A stretch of 62,463 bases of DNA. Source: Bradyrhizobium sp. Ai1a-2. GTDB taxonomy: Bacteria; Pseudomonadota; Alphaproteobacteria; Rhizobiales; Xanthobacteraceae. The first letter of the stretch is position 1. Each line of letters begins with the position of its first letter. Position numbers and translations under genes: made by a program. Below the pieces are notes generated by a model. It was not told where the DNA came from. It did no database searches and was given only the letters and a program-made list of their open reading frames with translations. The stretch covers positions 1 to 62,463 of the forward strand of contig NZ_AUEZ01000054.1 of the NCBI RefSeq assembly GCF_000426245.1. Direction: 5' to 3'. Positions 42,683 through 52,276 of this stretch are shown here, piece by piece.

Positions 42683-43447
42683 ATGACTGCTTCATCGACA
42701 CGCTACACCTTCATCCTGATCCACGGCGCCTGGCAGGGCGCCTGGGCCTGGGACACCATCGTTCCGCGCCTGAAGGCGCTCGGGCACGAGGCGACCGCCG
42801 TCGACCTGCCGGGCAACGGCCACAACCCGCTGCCACCTGAGCAGGTCGATCTCGACCGCTACGCCGCGCATGTCGTGGACGTCATCGACAGGACCGAAGG
42901 TCCGATCATCATGGTCGGGCACAGCATGGGCGGCACGGCGGCCGCGCAGGCCTGCGAGCTGCGCCCCGAACGGATCGCGCTCGCGATCTTCCTCTGCGCG
43001 TTCATGTTGCCTGACGGGATGTCCGTGCTGCAGTTCTACGAGCGCTATCTGGAACCCTGGATGCGCGGCGCGCATGCGCGTGTTACCTATGACGAAGCAG
43101 GTCTCTTGTCGCGCATCGATCCAGCTTCTGCTGTCGAGGTGTTCTACCAGAAGGCGGATCGCGCATTGGCCGAAGCCGCGGCGCATCGCCTGACGCCGCA
43201 GCCCGAAGGCGGCCGTCGCTCGCAGCTGAAGCTATCGCCGGAGCGCTTCGGCACCGTGCCGCGCGTCTATATCGAGGCGCGCGAGGATCGCTCGGTGCAT
43301 CTGCCGCTGCAGCGGAAGATGCAGGAATTGTCGCCGTGCCTCGAAGTCTACGGCCTCGACAGCGACCACGCGCCGCAGCTCTCGCAGCCGGATGAGCTGG
43401 TTGCGTTGTTCATGAAGGCGGTCGCCGCGCACGCCCGCACGCTGTGA
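42683..43447 (+). CDS. Alpha/beta-fold hydrolase, methylesterase-like
   Basis: The 254-residue protein opens FILIHGAWQGAWAWDTIVPR, has Ser81 in GHSMGG, and ends with a DxxH-type site (DSDHAPQLSQP) for the His. This arrangement, including the HGAWQGAW oxyanion region, matches plant-type methyl esterases and hydroxynitrile lyase relatives. It starts 12 bases after the oxygenase gene. Ester or amide cleavage of the imported substrate is a reasonable guess. Confidence 0.86.
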   Translation: MTASSTRYTFILIHGAWQGAWAWDTIVPRLKALGHEATAVDLPGNGHNPLPPEQVDLDRYAAHVVDVIDRTEGPIIMVGHSMGGTAAAQACELRPERIALAIFLCAFMLPDGMSVLQFYERYLEPWMRGAHARVTYDEAGLLSRIDPASAVEVFYQKADRALAEAAAHRLTPQPEGGRRSQLKLSPERFGTVPRVYIEAREDRSVHLPLQRKMQELSPCLEVYGLDSDHAPQLSQPDELVALFMKAVAAHARTL

Positions 43448-43585
43448 CGGATCTTGCGACCGCGCTTCAGTTGCGGCGGGCAGGTCGATGCTTCATTTGT
43501 GGGCAAACGGTGCTCATTTCACTTCGTTGACAGCATTTTCGCGCCACCTATCCTGACTCCGGTTTTGGCGAGCTGAAGAGTTCAG

Positions 43586-44464
43586 ATGAAGCCCTCCATC
43601 TTTGGCTACCAGGCGCCAGCATCGATCGAAGAGGCGATCAGCATTCTGGCCGGCGATCCCGACGCGGTCGTGCTCGCCGGAGGGCAGACTTTGCTGCCCG
43701 CGATGAACTTTCGCGCCGCCAATCCGTCTACGCTGGTCGACATCCAGCATGTGGCTGATCTCCGTGGCATCGAGGTCGGCACCGAAATCATCGTCGTGAA
43801 GGCGATGACCCGCCACCGCGAATTCGAACTCGATGCGGCGGTTGCACGCGTCAATCCGCTGGTTGCCGAGGTCATGCAACATGTCGCCCATGTGCCGATC
43901 CGCAACCGCGGCACGGTGGTCGGCAGTCTCTGCCATGCCGATCCCTCGGCGGAAATGCCGCTGCTGCTGGTTCTGCTCGGTGGCTCCGTGATCGCGCAAG
44001 GACCTTCGGGGCGGCGCGAGATTGCGGCCGAGGATTTCTTTCAGTCGTTCCTCACCACCGCCCGGGAGCGGGACGAGATCATCACCGAGGCGCGCTTTCC
44101 GGTGCTGCCGAAAGCGGCAGGATGGGCCTTCGACGAGGTGACGCGGCGTCACGGCGACTACGCGATTGCGGGCGTCGGCTGCGTGCTGTCGCTTGACGAT
44201 CGCGGCCGTGCGTCGCGCGTGCAGCTTGCGGCCTGCGGCATTGCCGATACGCCGGTGCGCCTGAGGGACGCGGAGAATGTCCTCACAGGCACGGTGCTCG
44301 ATGCGTCCGATCTCGACGCCGCGGTGGCAGCTTCCACTGCGGCCGTGACTCAGCCCGACGAGATGCATGTGTCGCAAACCTATCGCCGCAGGGCGCTCGG
44401 CACGCTGATCCGCAGGATGGTGACGACGGCCGCGCAACGCGCCACGCAGATGGAGATCGCCTGA
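43586..44464 (+). CDS. Molybdenum hydroxylase FAD-binding subunit
   Basis: The 292-residue subunit has the FAD loops VLAGGQTLLPAMNFR and NRGTVVGSLCHADPSAEMP and the EARFPVLP strand typical of CoxM/CutM-type proteins. It precedes the 2Fe-2S subunit gene directly (TGA then ATG), giving the medium-small-large order of classic cox-type operons. The first hydroxylase in this window has the order small-large-medium, so the two were not made by a recent duplication. Confidence 0.9.
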   Translation: MKPSIFGYQAPASIEEAISILAGDPDAVVLAGGQTLLPAMNFRAANPSTLVDIQHVADLRGIEVGTEIIVVKAMTRHREFELDAAVARVNPLVAEVMQHVAHVPIRNRGTVVGSLCHADPSAEMPLLLVLLGGSVIAQGPSGRREIAAEDFFQSFLTTARERDEIITEARFPVLPKAAGWAFDEVTRRHGDYAIAGVGCVLSLDDRGRASRVQLAACGIADTPVRLRDAENVLTGTVLDASDLDAAVAASTAAVTQPDEMHVSQTYRRRALGTLIRRMVTTAAQRATQMEIA

Positions 44465-44992
44465 ATGGCGCGAACGATGAGAGCCGCGATCCCCGACCGC
44501 TCGGCGGATCCCGAAGTCGACGTGTCGATGACAGTCAACGGCGAAGCGGTCAGCCGCACCGTCAGCGTCCGCATGCTGCTGAGCGACTTCCTGCGGCATG
44601 AACTGGGGCTGACCGGCACCCATGTCGGCTGCGAGCATGGCGTCTGCGGCTGCTGCACCGTGCTCATCGACGGCAGGGCCGGCCGCTCCTGCCTGACGCT
44701 GGCTGTGCAGGCGAATGGTTACGATATCCGCACCATCGAGTCGGTCGCCGCCGCCGACGGCACGCTGCATCCGGTGCAGCAGGCCTTCAAGGAATGTCAC
44801 GGCTTGCAGTGCGGCTACTGCACGCCGGGCATGGTGATGAACATCGTCGCCCGCTTCGAGGAGCCAGGAAAGCTCGATCTTTCCGACGAGGGCATCCGGG
44901 ATTTGCTCTCGGGCAATCTCTGCCGCTGCACCGGCTATCTCAACATCATCGCCGCGGTGCGCCGCGCCGCCGAGCTGCTGGGACGGGCCTGA
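44465..44992 (+). CDS. Molybdenum hydroxylase 2Fe-2S subunit
   Basis: The 175-residue protein has the ferredoxin-type site GCEHGVCGCCTV with RSC after it, and the second cluster in CGYCTPGM and CRCTG. It is slightly longer than the first copy at 27414-27896 because of an N-terminal extension of about 20 residues. Its TGA overlaps the large-subunit ATG by one base (TGATG). Confidence 0.92.
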   Translation: MARTMRAAIPDRSADPEVDVSMTVNGEAVSRTVSVRMLLSDFLRHELGLTGTHVGCEHGVCGCCTVLIDGRAGRSCLTLAVQANGYDIRTIESVAAADGTLHPVQQAFKECHGLQCGYCTPGMVMNIVARFEEPGKLDLSDEGIRDLLSGNLCRCTGYLNIIAAVRRAAELLGRA

Positions 44993-47385
44993 TGTCGACA
45001 CGCCAGTTCGGGGCCCGCGTTGAGCGCAATATCGATCCCAAGCTGCTGCGGGGCGAGGGCGCCTTCGTCGACGACATTCCGCTGCCGGACGCGCTGCATG
45101 TCGCTTTCTTGCGCAGCCCGCATGCTCGGGCGCGGATTGTCGCCATCGACACATCGGCGGCGAAGCGCTATCCCGGCGTCGCCGCGATCTATACTAGCGA
45201 CGATATCGGCGCGCTCGATGTCGAGATGCCGCTGTTGATTCCGCACCCCTCGATGAAGAACCCGAAGACCCAGCGCCCGTTGGCGCGAGGCGATGTCCAC
45301 TATGTCGGGCAGACCGTGGCGATGGTGGTCGCGGTCGACCGCTATACCGCGGAAGACGCTGCAGCCCTGATCGAGGTCGAGTATGCGCCATTGCCGCTCG
45401 AGATGGACCTGACGAAAGCGCTGACCGACGATGCGCCGCTTGTGCATGCCGACGTGCCGAACAATCTGGCAGCGCATTTCGTCCAGACCAGCGGCAATCC
45501 GGACGACGCCTTTGCGCGTGCCGAGCACGTCACCAGGATCACCGTGCAGGTTGACCGTTCGACTGCGGCCCCGATGGAATGCCGCGCGGTGGCGGCGCGC
45601 TGGGACGCGGTATCGGGCGAACTAACGGTCTGGGATGGCACGCAGACGCCGATCTCGGTGCGCGGCGGGCTTGCGTCCGTATTCGAGCTCGATGAGGATA
45701 AGGTCCGCGTCATCGCGCCCGATGTCGGCGGCGGCTTCGGGCAGAAGGTGCTGCTGTTCTATCCGGACGAGCTGCTGGTGCCGATGGCGGCGATGCGGCT
45801 CGGGCGTCCCGTGAAATATATCGAGGACCGTCGCGAGAATTTCCTTGGCTCCTCGCAGGAGCGGACGCAGATCCACACCATCGAGCTCGCCGCGCTGAGG
45901 ACCGGCGAGGTGATCGGCCTGCGCGATTTCTTCCTGCACGACACCGGCGCCTTCATTCCCTATGGCATCGCAGTGGCGCAGGTCGCCTCCACCTCGATCG
46001 CGGGACCGTATCGCATCCCCAACATCCTCGTGGAGTTCAAGGCGGTCTATACGCCGACCGTGCAGGTGACGCCCTATCGCGGCTGCGGCCGGCCGCAGGC
46101 CTGCTTTGCCATCGAGCGCGCGATGGATCAGCTCGCAGAAGAGCTCGGGCTCGACCGTTTCGAGATCCGCCGCCGCAACCTGATCGAAGAAAGCCAATTT
46201 CCCTATGCGCGCGAAGGACTGCTGTTCGCGGATGGACTCAAGGTCACGCTCGACAGCGGCCGATATGGCAAGGCGCTGGCGATGGCCGCAGCCGAGCTTG
46301 GCGCGGAGAATTTCGCCGCCGAGCAGGCGAAAGCACGCGCCGAGGGACGCTATCTAGGGCTGGGGCTTGCCTGTTACGTCGAAGGCACCGGCCTCGGTCC
46401 CTACGAGGGAGGCCACGTCAAGATCCACCCGATCACCGGTAAGGTCTATGTCAACACCGGCCTCAGCACGCAGGGGCAGGGCCACGACACGGTGTTCGCG
46501 CAGATCGTCGCCGATCAGCTCGGCGTCAGCCCGCAGGACGTCATCGTGGTCGAGGGTGACACCAAGGCGTTCGAATGGGGCGTGGCGACATTTGCAAGCC
46601 GCGCCGCTGTCGTCAGCGGCAACGCGATCCACAAGACCGCGATCATCGTGCGTAACAAGGTGATCGAAGCCGCCGCCAACATGCTCGATGTCGATCCGGA
46701 CCAGATCGAGCTGCGCGATTCCGCGGCGTGGGTGAAAGGCTCGAACCGCTTTGCTCCGCTGGCCGCGATCGCGACCGCCAGCAATCCGCTGCGTTACGCT
46801 TTCAACAAGGCTGCGCAGGCGGCAACGCAATTCGCGCCGGCGAGCAAGCATGACGGCCCGCCGCTCGCCGACGGCCAGGCGCCCGGACTGGAGGCCACCG
46901 ATTATTACAGCCCGTCGCGATCGACCTGGGCCTATGGCGTGCACGGCGCGATCATCGAGGTCGATCCGGGCCTGTGCACGGTGAAGATCAGGAAATATGT
47001 CTGCATTCACGATTGCGGCAACATGATCAATCCGATGATCGTGGAGGGGCAGGTGCTCGGCGGCATCGCGCAGGGGATCGGCGGCGCGCTCTACGAGCAT
47101 CTCGACTACCAGGCCGACGGCAACCTCGCCAATGCCAGCCTGATGGACTTCCTGGTGCCTTACGCGACCGAGATTCCCAACGTCTCGATCCTGCATTTGG
47201 AGACACCGACGCCGCTCAATCCGCTCGGCGTCAAGGGCGTCGGCGAAGCCGGCTGCATCGCGGTCGGTGCGGTCGTCGCCTCAGGCGTCGAGGACGCGCT
47301 GCGTCCGTTCGGCGCGCTCAAATTCCACCAGGTGCCGCTGTCGCCGAACATGATTTCACGCGCGCTGGAAGCCGTCGGATGTTGA
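44992..47385 (+). CDS. Molybdenum hydroxylase large (Mo-cofactor) subunit
   Basis: The 797-residue subunit shows GEGAFVDDIPLPDALHVAFL, PDVGGGFGQKVLLFYPDE and LSTQGQGHDTVFAQIVADQ. The active-site loop is PYRGCGRPQACFA and the catalytic-Glu region is KGVGEAGCIAVGAV. The loop is not AYRCSFR, so this is not CO dehydrogenase form I. Neighbouring purine-type importer genes suggest an N-heterocyclic substrate. The gene ends 24 bases from the convergent permease gene. Confidence 0.92.
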   Translation: MSTRQFGARVERNIDPKLLRGEGAFVDDIPLPDALHVAFLRSPHARARIVAIDTSAAKRYPGVAAIYTSDDIGALDVEMPLLIPHPSMKNPKTQRPLARGDVHYVGQTVAMVVAVDRYTAEDAAALIEVEYAPLPLEMDLTKALTDDAPLVHADVPNNLAAHFVQTSGNPDDAFARAEHVTRITVQVDRSTAAPMECRAVAARWDAVSGELTVWDGTQTPISVRGGLASVFELDEDKVRVIAPDVGGGFGQKVLLFYPDELLVPMAAMRLGRPVKYIEDRRENFLGSSQERTQIHTIELAALRTGEVIGLRDFFLHDTGAFIPYGIAVAQVASTSIAGPYRIPNILVEFKAVYTPTVQVTPYRGCGRPQACFAIERAMDQLAEELGLDRFEIRRRNLIEESQFPYAREGLLFADGLKVTLDSGRYGKALAMAAAELGAENFAAEQAKARAEGRYLGLGLACYVEGTGLGPYEGGHVKIHPITGKVYVNTGLSTQGQGHDTVFAQIVADQLGVSPQDVIVVEGDTKAFEWGVATFASRAAVVSGNAIHKTAIIVRNKVIEAAANMLDVDPDQIELRDSAAWVKGSNRFAPLAAIATASNPLRYAFNKAAQAATQFAPASKHDGPPLADGQAPGLEATDYYSPSRSTWAYGVHGAIIEVDPGLCTVKIRKYVCIHDCGNMINPMIVEGQVLGGIAQGIGGALYEHLDYQADGNLANASLMDFLVPYATEIPNVSILHLETPTPLNPLGVKGVGEAGCIAVGAVVASGVEDALRPFGALKFHQVPLSPNMISRALEAVGC

Positions 47386-47409
47386 CGTGGAAGGACAGGC
47401 GTGAGGTTG

Positions 47410-48345
47410 CTACCTTCGCTCTTCCCGCACATGCGGCTGGCCGAGTGCGCCGGGCTCCTGCGTGATGCCGGAATCCTTGGTGCCGACCCAGATCATGACG
47501 GCGATGGTCGCCAGATACGGCGTCATCAGCATCAGATATTGCGGCACGCGGATGCCGGCCGCTGCGATCTGCGGGATCAGCGCCTCGATGCAGCCGAACA
47601 GGAGTGCGCCGGCGAGGGCGGGCCACGGCGCCCAGCGCGCGAACACCACGAGCGCCACCGCGATCCAGCCGCGGCCGCCGGTCATTCCCGTCACCCATAG
47701 CTTGACACTGACGACGGAGATGTAGCCGCCGGCCAGCCCGATCAACGAGGAACCGGCGACGATCGCGAAGATGCGATGCAAGGTAACGCTGACGCCGGCG
47801 GCGTCCGCAGCGCCCGGGTTCTCGCCGACCGAGCGAATCCGCAAGCCGAGCATGGTGCGGAACAGCAGGAAGTTGACGGCAAAGAAGATCAGGATAGTGA
47901 GATAGACGATCGGATCCTGCTGGAACAAGATCCGCCCGATGCCGGGGATTTCGGACAGCGGCCAGATCTTCAGTGGCGGAAGGCCCGTCAGTTGCTTGTT
48001 CTGCCATTTCGCCAGCGTGCCGACGAGGCCGGTAAAACCTTGGCAGAAGAACACGACTGACAGGCCCGCGATCACCTGGTTGATGCGCAGCACCACCACC
48101 AGCACTGCAAACAGCAGCGAGACTGCGCTCGCCGCCACCATCGCGGCGACCAGCGCCAGCGCTGGGTAGCCGCCGAGCGCAAGGCAGGTTCCCGCGCCCG
48201 CGAGCGCGCCGACCAGCATCAGGCCTTCCGCGGTGAGGTTCAGCACGCCGGAACGTTCGGCGATGATCAGGCCGAGCGCGGCAAGCGCGTAGGGCGCCGC
48301 GGTGACGGGCGTGTTGGCGAGCCAGTTGACGAGGAAATCGATCAT
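47410..48345 (-). CDS. BMP-type ABC transporter permease 2
   Basis: The 311-residue permease has about eight membrane segments and the family stretch APYALAALGLIIAERSGVLN with EGLMLVGALAG. Later segments include SVTLHRIFAIVAGSSLIGLA and PYLATIAVMIWV. It pairs with permease 1 in an importer of the nucleoside/purine type, whose system includes a BmpA-like binding protein. Its ATG overlaps the stop of permease 1 (ATGA). It is last in the minus-strand operon. Confidence 0.87.
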   Translation of the reverse strand: MIDFLVNWLANTPVTAAPYALAALGLIIAERSGVLNLTAEGLMLVGALAGAGTCLALGGYPALALVAAMVAASAVSLLFAVLVVVLRINQVIAGLSVVFFCQGFTGLVGTLAKWQNKQLTGLPPLKIWPLSEIPGIGRILFQQDPIVYLTILIFFAVNFLLFRTMLGLRIRSVGENPGAADAAGVSVTLHRIFAIVAGSSLIGLAGGYISVVSVKLWVTGMTGGRGWIAVALVVFARWAPWPALAGALLFGCIEALIPQIAAAGIRVPQYLMLMTPYLATIAVMIWVGTKDSGITQEPGALGQPHVREERR

Positions 48346-49448
48346 CGAATCCACCTGATGCGGTGGCGGATCAAAAATTCCGACGACGCGACCGCCATCA
48401 CGATGATCGCCTCGATCATCTGCACCATGGTGAAGGGGATCTGGTAGAACACCTGCAGCGTCTGGCCGGTGATGAAGAGCACCGCGATCAGGAAGGCCAC
48501 GATCGCGACCACGATCGGGTCGTTGCGCGACAGGAACGCGATCAGGACGCCGGAGAACACATAGCCATTGGCGTAGGATTGCGTGAGCCGGCCCTCCTGG
48601 CTGGCGACATTGACGAACCCGGCGAGTCCTGAGCAGGCGCCCGAGATCGCGATGATCCAGATCGTCGCCGTCTGTACGGGGACGCCGACGACCTTCGCCA
48701 TGCGCGGATTGGCGCTGATGAAGCGGGTGTAGAAGCCGATGCGGCTGAGATGGATCAGCCAGCCGGCCGCGAGCACGCCGGCGATCGCGATCAGCAAACC
48801 GCTGTTGACGCCATAGCCGATATCGGTCAGCCGCTCGAACGGACGGAACGGTGTGGATTGCGGAAACGCCGTCTTGGCGTCCTGCCAGGCGCCGTAGAGC
48901 AGGTGGAACAGGAAATACATCGCCACATAATTCAAGAGCAACGTCGCTATGATCTCGTTGACCCGGAAGCGCAGCTTCAGGAACACCACAAGGAGCACCC
49001 AGAGCGCGCCGCCAAGCGCGGCGGCCATTCCCATCAGGATCAGCCGCGTCGCCGGCGGGCCGATGTCGTAGATCGAGATCGCGGCGGCAAAGATGCCGCC
49101 GAAGATCATCTGGCCCTCGATGCCGAGATTCCAGAAGCCGATGCGGAAGGCGACGCTTGCGCCCAGGCCGACCAGGATCAGCGGCGCGGCCTGGATCAGC
49201 ACGCCGCGCAGGTTCTCCGCCGTCAGCACGCCGGCGAGTTCGCTGGCGAGCGTCAAGGGCGGGATGCCGGCGAGAGCGAGGATCGCGACTGAAATCGCAA
49301 GGCCGAGGATCAGCGATGATCCGACGAACACCGCCTGCTTCCACGGCGGCAGGTTCTGGCGCACGTCGAGCGTGAGGCGGCCGAAGCCGCGCGGGGATGC
49401 GGGGACAGGCGAGGTCAATGGCTCGGCTCGGCGCAGGATGTCATGCAT
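48342..49448 (-). CDS. BMP-type ABC transporter permease 1
   Basis: The 368-residue permease has a cytosolic lead and about nine membrane segments. The characteristic stretches are LVGLGASVAFRIGFWNLGIE, NEIIATLLLNYVAMYFL and SANPRMAKVVGVPV. It forms the translocation pore with permease 2. Its start overlaps the ATPase stop by 8 bases, so ATPase, permease 1 and permease 2 are translated in series. Confidence 0.88.
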   Translation of the reverse strand: MHDILRRAEPLTSPVPASPRGFGRLTLDVRQNLPPWKQAVFVGSSLILGLAISVAILALAGIPPLTLASELAGVLTAENLRGVLIQAAPLILVGLGASVAFRIGFWNLGIEGQMIFGGIFAAAISIYDIGPPATRLILMGMAAALGGALWVLLVVFLKLRFRVNEIIATLLLNYVAMYFLFHLLYGAWQDAKTAFPQSTPFRPFERLTDIGYGVNSGLLIAIAGVLAAGWLIHLSRIGFYTRFISANPRMAKVVGVPVQTATIWIIAISGACSGLAGFVNVASQEGRLTQSYANGYVFSGVLIAFLSRNDPIVVAIVAFLIAVLFITGQTLQVFYQIPFTMVQMIEAIIVMAVASSEFLIRHRIRWIR

Positions 49449-50946
49449 GGTCGACCATGGCGCGGCCGATCGCCTGGCGGTCCGCGGGGCGTTCGAATTC
49501 GGCGACGATCGCGCCGCGGGTCATCACGCCGATACGGTCGGACAAACTCAGGATCTCGTCGAGGTCCTCGCTGATCAGGACGATGGCGGCGCCGCGTTCG
49601 CGCGCCGCGATCAGGCGCTGGTGCACGGCGGCACAGGCGCGCGCATCGAGCCCGCGACTCGGGCTGTGCGCGACCACAACCTCCGGCTCGAGGCTGAACT
49701 CGCGCGCGATGACCAGCTTCTGCGCATTGCCGCCCGACAAGAGCGAGGCCTTCTGCTTGACGCTGCGCACGCCCTGCACGTCGTAATCCTTCACCGCCGC
49801 GATGGCGTCGCGGCGCATCGCCGCGCGGTCGAGCCGGAAGACGCTGCCGTAGCGACCGGAACGGATCTGTGCCACTGCGAGATTGTCCTGTATCGGCAGG
49901 CTGCCGGCGAGCGCATAGGCGTAGCGGTCGGCGGGGATCGCGGCGATCGCAGCTTCCCGCCGCCTGGCCTGGCCGGCGTGGCCGATGTCGCCGGCGCCAT
50001 CCACCCAGATCTCGCCCAGGGAGGGCTCGATCGCGCCGATCAGCGCTTCCGCAAGCTCGGCCTGGCCGTTACCGCTGACGCCGGCGATACCGTAGATCTC
50101 GCCAGCACGGACAAAGAAGCTCGTGTTGTTGAGCATCGTGCGGCCGTCGGCGCGCGTATAGGTGAGGGCGCCGACATTGAGCCGGGTCTCGCCGCCCTGG
50201 TGCGGCGTGCGCTCCGGCAGCGCCGAGGTCTGGCCAACCGTGAGCTCGGTCAGTTCTTCCGCAGTCGATTGCCGGGGATCGAGCGTGGCCACCGTCCTGC
50301 CGCCGCGCATGATGGTCACGACATCGGCGTAGCGCTTCACGTCCTGCAGCTTGTGCGTCACCAGCACCACCGCAGTACCGGATCGCGCCAGCCGCTGCAC
50401 GATCTCGAGCAGGCCGACGGCTTCGGCGTCGGTCAGCACCGCGGTTGGCTCGTCGAGGATCAGGATCCTGGCGCCGCCGACCAGCACCTTGACGATCTCG
50501 GCCTGCTGCTGCTCGGCCACGGTCATGCTGTCGATGCGGCGATCGGGATCGATCGAGAATTTGAGTGCATCGACCTGCTTCTTGATGGCATCGCGGATGT
50601 CGCGCAGGCCGGAAGCGAAATGCGGTTGCGGATTGGCGAGCAGCACGTTCTCGGCCACGGTGAAAGGCCGTACCAGCTTGAAGTGCTGGTGCACCATGCC
50701 GATCCCGTGCGAGCGGGCCGAGGCAGGCCCACTCAGGGAGATCGGTGCACCGTTGATGGAGATCGATCCGGCATCCGGCGCGTAGAGGCCGGCGGCGACG
50801 TTCATCAGCGACGATTTGCCGGCGCCGTTCTCGCCGAGCAGGGCATGGACCTCGCCGGAGCGGCTCTCGAAGGACGCGCCATCGAGAGCCAGAGCCCCGT
50901 CAAAGGATTTCCTGATCCCGGCAAGTTGCAGGGCCGAATTCATCAC
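49441..50946 (-). CDS. BMP-type ABC transporter ATPase (two fused nucleotide-binding domains)
   Basis: The 501-residue protein has two ATPase domains. The first has Walker A LGENGAGKSS, Q-loop HQHFKL and Walker B ILILDEPTAVL. The second starts about residue 260 with a degenerate P-loop, GVSGNGQAEL, and has LSGGNAQKL. The weak second P-loop is normal in this family. It follows the binding-protein gene by 13 bases on the same strand. Confidence 0.92.
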   Translation of the reverse strand: MMNSALQLAGIRKSFDGALALDGASFESRSGEVHALLGENGAGKSSLMNVAAGLYAPDAGSISINGAPISLSGPASARSHGIGMVHQHFKLVRPFTVAENVLLANPQPHFASGLRDIRDAIKKQVDALKFSIDPDRRIDSMTVAEQQQAEIVKVLVGGARILILDEPTAVLTDAEAVGLLEIVQRLARSGTAVVLVTHKLQDVKRYADVVTIMRGGRTVATLDPRQSTAEELTELTVGQTSALPERTPHQGGETRLNVGALTYTRADGRTMLNNTSFFVRAGEIYGIAGVSGNGQAELAEALIGAIEPSLGEIWVDGAGDIGHAGQARRREAAIAAIPADRYAYALAGSLPIQDNLAVAQIRSGRYGSVFRLDRAAMRRDAIAAVKDYDVQGVRSVKQKASLLSGGNAQKLVIAREFSLEPEVVVAHSPSRGLDARACAAVHQRLIAARERGAAIVLISEDLDEILSLSDRIGVMTRGAIVAEFERPADRQAIGRAMVDHA

Positions 50947-50959
50947 AAGCTATGCTCGC

Positions 50960-52042
50960 CTATTTCTGCGTGATGACGCCGGGGATGAACCAGTCCATCT
51001 TCCAGAATCCGGCATCGTCGAGCGACTTGCCCTCGGCGACGCGGACGGTGCCGGCGGTGTCCTTGATCGGACCGGCGAAGATCTGCTTGCCGGCAATGAT
51101 CGCATCGCGCTCGGCCATCATTTTGTCGACGACATCCTTCGGTACCACGCTGTTGCAGCAGGCGATGTCGGTGCCGCCATCCTTGATGCCGGGGAAGGCG
51201 CCGTAGGGGTTGGGCTCCCAATTGCCCGCCGCGATCTTCTTCAGTTCGGGCCCGAGGAATTTTTCCCAGGTCCAGGCCGATGAGCAAAGCGTTGCCTTCG
51301 GTGCGAACTCGCGGAGGTCGCGGTGATGGCCGGTGCCGTAGATGCCGCGCTCCTGCGCAACGATCTGCGGGGTGGGGGTGTCGACGTGCTGGCCGATCAC
51401 GTCGATGCCCTGGTCGGCCATGGCCTGCGCCGCGGCGCGTTCCTTGACCGGATCGTTCCAGGCGCCGGTGAAGATCACCGTTACCGTGGCCTTCGGATTC
51501 ATCTTCTGCGCGCCTAATTCATAGGCATTGATGGTCCAGTTCACTGGGCCGATCGGATGTGCGGCGACGAATCCGAGCTTGCCGGACTTCGACATCGCGC
51601 CGGCGACCATGCCGCAGAGATACTGGCTCTCATAGGTGCGGCCGTAGAAGGATTCGAGGTTCGGGCCGTTGGTGGTGCCGGAGCCGTTGAGGAACGCGAC
51701 CTTCGGGTATTTCTGCGACAGCTCCTTGAACGTGTCGGAATAGCCGAATGCGGTGCCGATGATCACGTTGTAGCCGCGCTGGATGAAGCGCTCCGCGGCC
51801 GGCGTGATCTGTCCTGCAACCTCAGGCACATTTTCGACGAAGGGAATCTGCATACCGACTTCCTTCTCAATCTTCGGGCGCGCCTCGTCATAGGCCTGCG
51901 TCCACCCGCCGTCGGTCTTGTCGGCGAAATAGAGGAACGCAATCTTGGCCGGCGCCGGAAGCGTGAACCCCGCGGCATAGGCGACTGCCGCGCCGCCGGT
52001 CAGGGCAGCAGCAAGAACAGGAATTGTAGTCCAGCGCATCAC
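50960..52042 (-). CDS. BMP-family ABC substrate-binding lipoprotein-like protein
   Basis: The 360-residue protein has a signal peptide (WTTIPVLAAALTGGAAVAYA) and the BMP fold: PAKIAFLYFADKTDGGWTQA, VPEVAGQITPAAERFIQRGY and GTAFGYSDTFKELSQKYP. BMP proteins commonly bind nucleosides or purines. ATG 52039 is one codon downstream and equally good. It is the first gene of the four-gene importer operon and is divergent from the isochorismatase-like gene. Confidence 0.88.
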   Translation of the reverse strand: MMRWTTIPVLAAALTGGAAVAYAAGFTLPAPAKIAFLYFADKTDGGWTQAYDEARPKIEKEVGMQIPFVENVPEVAGQITPAAERFIQRGYNVIIGTAFGYSDTFKELSQKYPKVAFLNGSGTTNGPNLESFYGRTYESQYLCGMVAGAMSKSGKLGFVAAHPIGPVNWTINAYELGAQKMNPKATVTVIFTGAWNDPVKERAAAQAMADQGIDVIGQHVDTPTPQIVAQERGIYGTGHHRDLREFAPKATLCSSAWTWEKFLGPELKKIAAGNWEPNPYGAFPGIKDGGTDIACCNSVVPKDVVDKMMAERDAIIAGKQIFAGPIKDTAGTVRVAEGKSLDDAGFWKMDWFIPGVITQK

Positions 52043-52276
52043 GCGGATCCTCTCGATATGCGAAAATTCGTCGACCGTTCAGGACGGGTTCCGAAAAAAT
52101 CTTCGCATTGTTGTGAAAAATAGCACGCCAATTGTTTAGTCACAGTCGAGCCAATCGATGAGCAGTCCTCCCTGCATCCTGTTCGTCATGCTGTAACTCG
52201 CTGTTGCCGTAAACAATGAGCGGCCTGGATATTGCTTTGCGTATCACGGGAAAATGTTTCGGCGACAGGAGAGTTG

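Noticed and set aside
43514..45154. 546-codon open frame on the minus strand
   Set aside because: It lies antisense to the FAD and 2Fe-2S subunit genes of the second molybdenum hydroxylase, which have clear motifs. The antisense translation is His/Arg-rich and has no domain.
47410..49344. One 644-codon permease-containing frame
   Set aside because: Only the last 311 codons (from 48345) are permease 2; the upstream part is out-of-frame translation of permease 1.
49093..50973. 626-codon open frame on the plus strand
   Set aside because: It is antisense to the ABC ATPase and permease 1; the latter carry Walker and permease motifs in the proper frame.
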